Shown piece by piece: positions 13,001 through 25,000 of a stretch of 64,000 nucleotides of DNA. Position 1 is the first letter of the stretch. Each line of letters starts with the position of its first letter. The DNA is from Ilex aquifolium (taxonomy: Eukaryota; Streptophyta; Magnoliopsida; Aquifoliales; Aquifoliaceae), in assembly GCA_951799425.1 (NCBI GenBank), contig OX637397.1, positions 40,714,409 through 40,778,408 of the forward strand, in the 5' to 3' direction. A model generated the notes under the pieces. The model did not search any database. It was given only the letters and a program-made list of their open reading frames with translations, and was not told the DNA's origin. The position numbers were made by a program, and so were the translations under genes.

Positions 13001-16000
13001 AATCTAGTGGTGGAATAGTTAATAGAATTCACTAAACCCCTAACAATCCACAATTTGGGTATATCAATCCCAAACGGGTTGGCTTCGCGATCCAGATTAC
13101 CAAAATATACTCAATTAAATTGTACATATAATACAAATTTAAAATACATATTGATTAACTACGTGTATATAAATTTATAATTATATATTGTTTTAGATAA
13201 TAGAAATTCTAGCACAAATGTAAGATAAATGATAATCAACTTAGTGTTTTTGGATGTTTTATGATATATAATGTTGCATAATGGTGAAAATGATTTAGAT
13301 AAGAGTTCCAAAACGAATTGCGACCCAAAATCCCGTACCAATTAAGCTTACCTCCATCGTACCGCGTACTTAAGAAAGTATCGTACCGTGTATTTATACC
13401 CATATTATGTACCAAAGCGACCCATGATCCAGAGCTAACATTGAAACAAGTGCAAAAAAGTTAGATAGTTGGAAAAAATATTGTTTGTCTAGGGGAGGGA
13501 GGCTTACTTTGATCCAAACAGTTTTGGATGGTATTCCTATTTATATGTCCCTTTTTAAGATCCCAAAGAAAGTGGCTAAGCTTTTGGAAAAGATGATGAG
13601 GGAGTTTTTATGGAAAGGTAATGGGGAAGAGAAAATAGATCATCTTTTTATGTGGGAAGTTGTGTCAAAATCTAAATAAAAAGAGGGATTGTCATAGGCA
13701 ACACGTTACCCTGAGGGTTGAGAGTGGGAAAGTATTTTTTTTTGGGAATATATTTGGATTGGTGAGTATCTCATGCCTTGTTCTTCCTCCGATTGTTTGG
13801 GTTATTGGGATTTCACAAATATCTAGTGACTAGGGTGTTGTGTTCTTCAAATTCTCCTTTTGGGGGATGATTGGAACTTCAATTTCTTTCACAACCTATT
13901 TGATCAGGACACCTCAGAGTGTTCTTCCCTTCTTTCATTGCTTGATTGATGATCCAAATGATTCTATATTTGCAGTTTCAAACCTCACTTGACGATTTGG
14001 AAGGCAAGAGTGTTGGTTGGGTACCAGCTTAGATAATAGCTCATGATAAGGTAGTTTACATTATATCGACCATGAGATATGCCTTTGATATGTTGAACAT
14101 GAGGTAGTTTACTTTTGTATTTGTTGGTTGGATTACATTCCAATCACATTGCTTAATTGCTTTTATTATCATTGTTGATATAATTGTCAAGTTTCATGGT
14201 GGATTGGTCGAAGATTAAAATTCATATATTTTTCGTTAGATTCATTCACCCATTCTAGGTCTTAGTCTAAGGTCATTCAAGGGTTCATCAATGGCCCATA
14301 ATCTTGTATCTGAATGTTCCTGCCGTTACTATAATTTCAGTCTATGTCATTGATTTGGATTATGGATTTGCCAGTGTGTTTGTAGTGTATTATGAATGAA
14401 GGAAATGTGATAAAGGAACTGAGACCTTTAAGAATGAAGAATAACTATGCTGATGGTACCATTTTAGATCTCCATTATTGTAAGACTAATCTATGCTGGA
14501 TCCATCTCTAGGAGAATTAAGAGGTGTATGAAAAAATGGTAGGAGACACATAAAATGGGGAGTGATGAAAATTGATGGGTAGTGTATAAGAGAGTTTGTA
14601 TCATACATTGAATGATTTGGAGTACGTAAGGTTGGTTTATATGCTTAAAAGACATCTCCACTCGTTGCCAATTGGTTTCAGGTTGGATGCTCTAACATGA
14701 TATTAGAGTTGAACTTTTAGTCGTTAGTGGGATGGGCCTCTTACCCATTTGAATTTTTTGGTTAGCATCTTTGTTTCTTTGTCTATTTGTTTGTTAGACT
14801 GATGTACGAGTCTAGGTCCCACGTGAGGGAGGGTGTAAAGAAAGTTAGCATCCCATAGAACGACCAAAGGTTGGTTTATATGTTTTAAAGGGTGTCTCCA
14901 CTCATCTCTAATTAGTTTTGAGATGCTCTAGTAGGTAGAATTTGAAGAGAAATGATATGTACTATTGTAATTATTTTGCTATATTCGAATGTGAACTAAG
15001 TGGATAAGTGTCATAGGGTAACACTCTATTTACAGACTTTTTCACGTAGGAGGCTACCTATGAAAGCATTGCCTTAGCAACCAGCCACTCATATTCGTAA
15101 AAGGGTGGGTGCGCACATGCGCACACACACACAATCAACATTCGAAGTACGGGGAAAATATTCCCAAGCCTTATTGCTCAAACAATACAAGGAACTCACA
15201 ATTTCGGTTAAGGACTCTCTTGCCTACAGACTGCCTTGGCATTCCCTATTTATACGAGGAAGATGACAGTTGACACCCCTAACTACCTAGGGGTTTCCTG
15301 GCCCAACAACTGACAGTTTGCAATCAAAATTGTCATGTCAGGTTGGCATCTCTTCTTGACAGGTGGCTGGTGGTTACTCCCATTCAGCACCTGACTTGAT
15401 AACTGTCCACAACTGCTCGCCCATGGTCAGGTTATGCTTGATAATTGCCCCGCAACTGCTGCCCATGACCAAGTCATGCATAGCAACTGCTCTTAACAAC
15501 CCCGATTCCTTGGTCTATACGTTGAGAAGACCTGTCCCAACCATGTGCCCGACAAACCAATCAAGCATGTTGAGCCAAGCCCAAGCCATGCCTTGCGAAG
15601 TCATGCACCAACATTGCATCGATTGTGTCTAGTGTCTACTACGTGTTGCCATCCTCAGTTGAGTGGGGACTTGTGTAGCTACGGGGTCCCCAACTTTTTC
15701 GAACCCACAATTATCTCACGTTCCCATTTTTCGTCTTGCCTCAACCAGTGATAAGGACTTTGCTTGTGTGCCTTGCCCAACAATGCCAAGGCTTTTTGGT
15801 TTTTTTTTTTTTTTGGGGGGGGGGGGGGGGGGGCATAAGAATTGTCATATATGCTCTGAATGGACATCAGTTGAGCCGATGAATTATAATGACTGGAGCC
15901 TTTTGTCTAACACCTTAGGTACTTCATCTTGGTTGAAAGTCATGGGGTGCCCTTGTGACGCCCCAAAATCCGGGGGTCCGTTGATTACCCATCAACCTGC

Positions 16001-19000
16001 GGAATACCCGTGGATACCGAGTAACTCGATATCGCTCCGTTATACCCCATTTATCGGGATCCATAATTGAACAAAAATCGGGCAGAGTCTCTTTTGTACG
16101 GGGAGCTCTACCCAAAACTCAACCTGTGCAATATATATTCAAATGACCCATCCGAGGCCCAATATAAAGCAATGACCGCACCGGGTCCATTTATAAGTAA
16201 ACATTGGCCACACCGGGTCCAAGTATCCATACCATTATCAAAACATGCAATGTTGTATCAAAAATAGTCCATAACAGTTCTATTTCAATTCTTTTACATA
16301 TACATGTCCAAAAAAACATAGTTGTCACAAGTGTTTTACATTAACGCAAAATAAAGCCACATTCGGCTTTCTTCAAACATGTGGGTCCAAATTGGAGCCA
16401 TCCGCCGATGTATTTCCCCCACCTGAAATGTTTTCCCGTATAGGGTGAGCAACGCCCAGTAGAGTAATTTCTTACAGAGGCTACTCCCCACCTACGTGCA
16501 CATGCAATGTTCACATTCAACATTCCAAGTAAGAATATGCAATTCCATATTGGAAACTACCATGTCATGCTATGAAATGAGATGGAACTCACTCATGCAA
16601 CTTTAACCCGAGTCCTCACCGACTCCCACAACACAATGCAATGCCAATGTGTAATGAATCCGTCAATTGACGAAAAATCCACCCAATGATCGTTTGAAAT
16701 AAAAGTTGTTTTATTATAAAACCAAATCATTGATGGGTGTTACTCATTGAATGAGTACTTTATAAATCAAAATCTTGTGTCTTGTTGGGCAACGGATTTT
16801 GGTATCTCAACCACCGGTTCCGTAAACACCAGCACTTTTCTGGAATTTCACCGCCGGGAAGTGCCTGAACCACGTGACCGGGTTTTGCACCCGAGGGAGA
16901 GTTTAGCCCTACTTGCTATACCCGACACAAGTTTTTCTTTCTTTCATGCAACCATGTGACTCAGTCGGATTTTCAACCCAACTTTCCCGAGCCCACCCAT
17001 CAATCACCAAGAATGGTGTTTGATTAACCATGCATACACACACCCACACTCATGACTCATGCCCATGAATGTGATGTCAATTCCGTGTCCATATTGCAAT
17101 GCATGCCTAATGAACAATTTCTACATATCAATGTATACCATGACAATTTATATCATATGTATATAATCACTATAATCCGTTACAAGGTCAGTATATTCAA
17201 GAGAATATATCAACACTTCATCAACATGTTATCACATAATACATGCTAATATCACATTTCATTCACAAGGCACAAACCCACATGATTATTACATAAACAC
17301 TTCCATATATCAAATCAAGTCAAGACTTAATATATACCATTTCAAATAATAAAATAAAAATCAGAATATATGATTTTTACATTTCCAATTATCGAAACAT
17401 CCTAGAAATCACAAACTAGCAATTTCTAACTACCAATTCGCACTAGAATTGATCCTACCCATTTCCATAACACCAACCATAATGGAAAAATGTTAGAAAT
17501 GTCCAAAACAGCCCATATAAACCCTATGGACACCTTAGGTTAGAAATAAACCCGAGTAGGAGGAAACCCTACCTCTTGGAGGGTAAAACAACCGGTAGAA
17601 CCTCAAAGAACAAGATTTAAGCCCAAATCTTTGATTTCCCCAAAATTCTGTCTTTGGATCTTCGGTGAAATCAGCTCTTTTTGGTATGTACGCGTAGCCC
17701 TTGTCGCGTAGATGAACTTTGACTTCTGGACTGACGAATTCCGACGGACGGAACTCCCGGAATCGGAGCGGGAAGGTTAAAGAAATTTTTTTTTTTTCTT
17801 TGGTCTTGGGTGGCTGAAAAGGCTGAAGTTCAGCTGATATTTGTTCAAAAAGCTGATTTTTTTAGGATATTTATAGGCAAAAATGTGCGGTCCACATCGC
17901 ACCGCATATTTTCGACTTCGGGGTCCGTTTTTTCGTCCCGAAACGATTCATTATACCTCGGATTAAGTTCAAATTAATTTTATTTGAACTTTAACTTAAT
18001 TTTAGGAAAATTTTATAAAATTCATTATTGGGGACCTTTAAAATGAAATTCGCCACGTAGTCGTCTCGAAGGACGTGCAAAAATTTGACTATATCAGAAT
18101 TCGACGAAATTTGACAGGGTGACTAGATTTCGCGATACGAATACAACGGCGAACTCCGTTTCCTCATCCGAGGTCTAGAGCATGAGTATTTCAAATAAGC
18201 ATTAGGATGACAAATGACCATTTTGCCCTTATTCACAAAAAATTCAAAATTTCCCGGGTTTTACATTCTTCCCCCCTTAAAAGAATTTCGTCCCCGAAAT
18301 TTACATACACATACACACGTAACCGCATGCATATGCTACAGTCATGTAATAGTAAATGACTATAAAAACGTACCTCTATCCTCAAACAAGAAAGGATAAT
18401 TGGCACATATAGTGTCCTCGCGCTCCCACGTCGCCTCTTCCACTCCTCGGTGCTGCCACAACACCTTCACTAGCCTCACGGTCTTGCCTCGCAAAACCTG
18501 ATCTCGGCTATCCATGATACGCACCGGTCCATCCTCGAAGGTCCCATCCGCATCAACAACAAGCTCGCCCCAATCCACCACATGAGTCGGATCTGGGGTG
18601 TATTTCCGGAGCATAGAGACATGGAACACCGCGTGAACACTCGATAAATCTGGCGATAACGCCAACCGATAAGCGACTGTACCAACCCTCTCAAGTATCT
18701 CAAAGGGCCCAATATACCTCGGTGACAGCTTTCCTCGCTTGCCGAACCTGACCACTCCTCTCGTAGGCATCACCTTCAAGAAGACATGATCTCCCACCTC
18801 AAACTATAGAGGTCGCCGCCGTCTATCGGCGTAGCTCTTCTGCCGGCTCTGAGCCGTGAGAAGACGCTTCTGTATCAAGCCCACCTTCTCTGAGGTGTCT
18901 CTAACCAAGTCCGGACCCGTAGAAGGTCTCTCTCCAACCTCTGTCCAACAAACCGGAGATCGACATGGCCTCCCATATAGTGCCTCATAGGGTGCCATCT

Positions 19001-22000
19001 GTATGCTCGCTTGATAACTATTGTTATAGGCGAACTCCACCAAGGGTAAATGATCTTCCCAGCTACCCTTGAGATCTAGGACACATGCCCGTAGCATGTC
19101 CTCTAATGTCTGAATGGTCCTCTCAGACTGACCGTCCGTCTGGGGATGAAAATCAGTGCTCATCATCAGCTGTGTCCCCATGGCTCGTTGGAAACTCTCC
19201 CAAAAATAAGCCGTAAACCTGGGATCCCGATCTGATACTATAGATACGGGTACCCCATGCAACCGGACAATCTCCCGTATATATAACCTGCAGAATTCCT
19301 CCGGTGTGACGGTCATCCGCACAGCCAAAAAGTGTGCCGACTTCGTAACCGGTCCACTATCACCCATACCGCATCATGTCCCCGCGATGTCCATGGCAAG
19401 TGAGTCACAAAATCCATCGTGACATGTTCCCACTTCCACTCAGCTACCTCCAATGGCTGGAGTAACCCTGCTGGTCTCTGGTGTTCAGCCTTCACTTGCT
19501 GACACGTGAGACATCTACTAACAAAATCGCCAACCTGCCGCTTCATCCCATTCCAATAATACTGGCGACGAAGATCATGATACATCTTCGTGCTCCCTGG
19601 ATGAACCGCAAAACGAGAGCAATGGAACTCCTTAAGGATCTCTTCTCTCAGATCCTCCAACTGAGGAACCACAACCCTTCCTCGATACCGAAGACTACCA
19701 TCCGAGTGAATGGCCCAACCCTCGTCACCTGTACCTGCCTGTACACGGTCCCAGATGGACAATAGCTCTGTGTCTTGACTCTGGGACTCAATAACCCTGC
19801 TCAGTAGGGAAGGTGTAGCCACCAAACTCCCAAAAGTACCCTGAGCCTGACCCATATAACATAGCCCGAACTGTCCCACAGTCTCGAGCATCTGCCACTC
19901 TCGGGAAGCTACACTAGCCAAGACTCCCCGTGACTTCTGGCTGAGTGCATCAGCCACCATATTTGCCTTACCGGGATGGTAATGCAAAGTGAAATCATAA
20001 TCCTCCAGATACTCCATCCACCTGCGTTGCCTCATGTTGAGGTCCCGTTGTGTAAAGATGTACTTCAGACTTTTGTGATCTGAAAACACTTCGAACTGCT
20101 CACCGTATAGATAGTGGCGCCAAGCCTTCAAGGCAAAGACAATGGCCGCCAACTCCATGTCATGTGTGGGGTAATTCTGCTCGTGGTTCTTTAACTGCCG
20201 AGAACCATAAGCCACCACCCTCCCGGACTGCATCAAAACGCATCCAAGTCCGTCCTTAGAGACATCACAATACACTGTGTACCTCTGTCCCCTTTCTGGG
20301 ACAATCAAAATAGGAGCTGAAGTAAGCCTCCTCTTTAACTCCTGGAATGCCTTCTCGCAAGCATCATTCCACTCGAACTTGACCTCTTTTCGAGTCAACC
20401 TGGTCATAGGTGCAGCTAGTCGGGAGAAGTTTGAGATAAACCGCCAGTAATACCCTGCCAATCCCAAGAAACTGCGTATCTCGAAGACTGACTTCGGCCT
20501 CTCCCAATTCATGACTGCCTCAACCTTTTCTGGGTCTACGGATGCACCCGAAGCTGACACCACTTGTCCCAAAAACTTCACCTCAGTCAGCCAAAATTCA
20601 CACTTGCTGAACTTGACGTACAATTGATGGTCTCTCAAGGCCTGGAGAACAATCCTCAAGTGACCCACATGCTCCTCCTCAGACTTGGAGTAGATCAAGA
20701 TGTCGTCAACAAAGACTACAACAAATTGATCAAGGTAGGGTTGAAACACCCTATGCATGAGATCCATGAATGTTACCGGGGCATTCGTCAATCCGAATGG
20801 CATCACTGTGAACTCGAAATGCCCATACCGCGTCCGAAACGCCGTCTTAGGGATATCTGTCTCCCTAACCCTCAACTGATGGTAACCGGTGCGGAGATCT
20901 ATCTTGGAGTAGACCTCCGCCCCTCTCAGTTGATCAAACAAATCGTCAATCCTCGGCAAAGGGTACCTATTCTTGATAGTAACCCGGTTCAATTGCCGAT
21001 AATCTACACACAAACGAAGGGTTTTATCCTTCTTCTTGGCAAACAATACCGGAGCGCCCCATGGTGAGGTACTCGGTCGAATAAAGCCCTTGTCCAACAA
21101 TTCTTGCAATTGGACCTTGAGTTCCTGTAATTCAGCTGGCGCCATCCTATGTGGAGTCATAGAAATGGGCGATATACCCGGATGCAACTCGATAATGAAG
21201 TTAACATCCCTATGTGGAGGTAATCCCGGTAGTTCGTCCGGAAAAACGTCCTCATACTCACAAACCACCCGAGGCAGACCCAACTCTTGTCTCGCCTCGT
21301 CCTCCAGGGTAAGGCTTGCTAGCCAACCCATCAACTGCCCGTGCCATCTAGAGTCATACACGGCTTGGGGTAAAGCATCGTGCTTTGCCCCCTGGAATTT
21401 GAAACAAACGCCATCAAGCGTATAAGCAGTGACTCTCTTACGATCACAATCAATGACAACTCGGTGTGCCGCCAACCAATCCATTCCCAGGATTACATCG
21501 AACTTCGACATGTCCATAACCCGAAGGTCTACGGTGAGTAGAATCCCTGAGATCTCTAACTCACACCCCCGACATATCTGATCAACCCTCACCCTAGCAC
21601 CTAGGGGAGAACTCACATGCAATGGCTCTTCTAAGGTCTCAACCTCTAAGCCCAAGTCTTTCACACAAGATGCAACAATAAATGAATGAGATGCACCAGA
21701 ATCATAGTATTCTAGCCCATAAGCGAAGCGAGAGAGCAGAAATGTACCCTGTATCACTGACTGGTCTGCTGCCTCAGTTTGAGGTATTATGGCGTAGACA
21801 CACCCCTGGGTCCCCGAAGTCCCGGCCTGTGAGCTCTGGCCTCGACCCCGACCCATACCCTGGCCCATCTGGCCTGCTTGCGGAGTTCCCGCTCGTGCAA
21901 TGGTAGTAGCCTGTGCAGCACCTTGGAACGGATACTGGCTTCCCTGGCCCATAGTGGGGTAGGGAGGAGTGTAGTGAGACTGTGAATATCCCCCTGATGA

Positions 22001-25000
22001 CTGGGACTGAGACACCCCCTGGCCCTGGGATCCTTGCCTTTGAGGACAATCCTGCTTCATATGCCCCGGTTGGTGGCAATGATAGCAAATCTGTTGGCCA
22101 GCCTGAAAAGGTGGCCTTTGATTTCTCCCGCCTCGGAAGGACTGACCTTGGCCTTGGCCTTGATAGCCGCGGCCCTGCCCTTGATGCCCCTGCGAAGCAG
22201 AAGTTCTCTGCTTCTTCCCCGCACTAGAAAAAGAGGATTGACCCTCCTTCTTCTTGTCTTTACCACCCGCTTTTCGGATGTTCCTTGCATCATCAACCTC
22301 TCTCTCAATGGCCATAGCTGTCGTGACCATTGTGTCCAAGTCTTGTAGAAGGAGACCCACAATTTTTCCCCGAATGGATAACTTCAAGCCATCCTCAAAC
22401 TTACGTACTTTGGCCATGTCTGTGGCCACATAATCGTCGGCGAAACGGGCTAATTCAGTGAACTTAGCCATGTATTCCATCACCGTCATCGTTCCCTGTC
22501 TCAAGTCTAAGAACTCACGGGCCTTTGCATGTCGAGCAGCTGCCGGGAAGTACTTACCCATGAAGAGTTCCTTGAACTCTGCCCATGTCATTATTCCCAA
22601 GTTCCTTGAGGTCTTGATCCAATCCCACCACACTTGGGATTCTCCCTCTAGTTGAAAAGTAGCTAGGGTTATCTTCGTAGCATCGGAGGTAATCTCCATT
22701 GCCCCTAAGACCTTGTCTACTTGCCGGAACCAATGATCAGCTACCATCGGGTCCGCCCTTCCCATTAAGATCGGAGGCTGATGTGCCTTGAACTTCTGGA
22801 GATGACTTGAGCCTCCTTGGCCCACATTTGCACTAGTCTGTGCAATAGTAGCAGCTGTAGCACTGGCCTGTGCAATGGTAGCAGCCACAGTACCAATAGC
22901 CTCTATGAAGGCTTGTTGGTCAAAAACTGGTGGTGGTGGTTGGTTGTTCCGTCCACCGCCTCGGCCTCGGCCTCGGCTCGGCTGCGTCCTCTTTCTCTTC
23001 CTCTATTTTCCATCTACACACACATTAGATAGCAATAGACTAACAATTTAGTACCCCAAAGTTAGGGATCAAACACAAACGTTGAGAATTCTCTCATTGT
23101 CTCCCCTAGTAGAACATGTGTCACATACTAGTAGACGTTTAACTCTTGAACTATCCCGTTCATCCCTTTTCCGAACCCAAGGTTATGTTTTCTATCCCTA
23201 GTGTTCCTCCTTTCCATATACATTCTATCATGTATATAATTCACACAACAAGTAACACATAACATGTAGTAAGTAGAGCACATAACATGAAATGCGTATG
23301 GAATGCAATGGTCTATACCCATGCCCCTCAAGCCTTAGGTAAATCGTATACCTAAGTTCTGATATTAAGCTGTGACGCCCCAAGATCCGGTGGTATTCCG
23401 CATGTTGATGGGTAATCAACGGACCCCTGGATTTTGGGGCGTCACAAATGTAAAACCCGGGAAATTTTGAATTTTTTGTGAATAAGGGCAAAATGGTCAT
23501 TTGCCATCCTAATGTTTATTTGAAATACTCATGCTCTAGACCTCAGATGAGGAAACGGAGTTCGCCATTGGATTCGTATCGCGGAATCTAGTCATTCTGT
23601 CAAATTTCGTCGAATTCCGATATAGTCGGATTTTTGCACGTCGTTCGAGACGACTGCGTGGCGAATTTCATTTTAAAGGTCCCCAATAATGAATTTTATA
23701 AAATTTCCCTAAAATTAAGTTAAAGTTCAAATAAAATTAATTTGAACTTAATCCGAGGTATAATGAATCGTTTCGGGATGAAAAACGGACCCGGAAGTCG
23801 AAAATATGCGGTGCGATGTGGACCGCACATTTTTGCCTATAAATATCCTAAAAAAATCAGCTTTTTGAACAAATATCAGCTGAACTTCAGCCTTTTCAGC
23901 CGCCCAAGACCAAAGAAAAAAAAAAAAAAATTCTTTAACCTTCCCGCTCCGATTCTGGGAGTTCCGTCCGTCGGAATTCGTCAGTCTAGAAGTCAAAATT
24001 CATCTACGCGACAAGGGCTGCGCGTAAATACCAAAAAGAGCTGATTTCACCGAAGATCCAAAGACGGAATTTTGGGAAAATCAAAGATTTGGGCTTAAAT
24101 CTTGTTCTTTGAGGTTCTACCGGTTGTTTTACGCTCCAAGAGGTAGGGTTTCCTCCTACTCGGGTTTATTTCTAACCTAAGGTGTCCATAGGGTTTATAT
24201 GGGCTTTTTTGGACATTTCTAACATTTTTCCATTATGGTTGGTGTTATGGAAATGGGTAGGATCAATTCTAGTGCGAATTGGTAGTTAGAAATTGCTAGT
24301 TTGTGATTTCTAGGATGTTTCGATAATTGGAAATGTAAAAATCATATATTCTGATTTTTATTTTATTATTTGAAATGGTATATATTAAGTCTTGACTTGA
24401 TTTGATATATGGAAGTGTTTATGTAATAATCATGTGGGTTTGTGCCTTGTGAATGAAATGTGATATTAGCATGTATTATGTGATAACATGTTGATGAAGT
24501 GTTGATATATTCTCTTGAATATACTGACCTTGTAACGGATTATGGTGATTATATACATATGATATAAATTGTCATGGTATACATTGATATGTAGAAATTG
24601 TTCATTAGGCATGCATTGCAATATGGACACGGAATTGACATCACATTCATGGGCATGAGTCATGAGTGTGGGTGTGTGTATGCATGGTTAATCAAACACC
24701 ATTCTTGGTGATTGATGGGTGGGCTCGGGAAAGTTGGGTTGAAAATCCGACTGAGTCACATGGTTGCATGAAAGAAAGAAAAACTTGTGTCGGGTATAGC
24801 AAGTAGGGCTAAACTCTCCCTCGGGTACAAAACCCGGTCACGTGGTTCAGACACTTCCCGGCGGTGAAATTCCAGAAAAGTGCTGGTGTTTACGGAACCG
24901 GTGGTTGAGATACCAAAATCCGTTGCCCAACAAGACACAAGATTTTGATTTATAAAGTACTCATTCAATGAGTAACATCCATCAATGATTTGGTTTTATA

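Larger units (their letters stand above)
7640..13990 (+). mobile_element. degenerate L1-type (plant) LINE
   Basis: Two successive decayed reading frames match plant non-LTR retrotransposons: ORF1 followed by ORF2 with an apurinic endonuclease N-terminus and a reverse transcriptase. A hAT-like element (9936-10780) and an unexplained insert (about 13018-13437) interrupt it. Many stops and frameshifts show it is old and inactive. Its exact 5' end, 3' tail and target duplication were not identified, so the outer limits are approximate. Confidence 0.8.

Noticed and set aside
16067-17249. Short frames mirrored at 24466-25648
   Set aside because: The same non-coding LTR read on opposite strands of the inverted pair; no protein family match.
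20564-21067. 167-residue + strand frame and neighbouring + strand frames at 19481-22655
   Set aside because: They are antisense shadows of the Tekay gag-pol frame, whose - strand reading has full domain matches.
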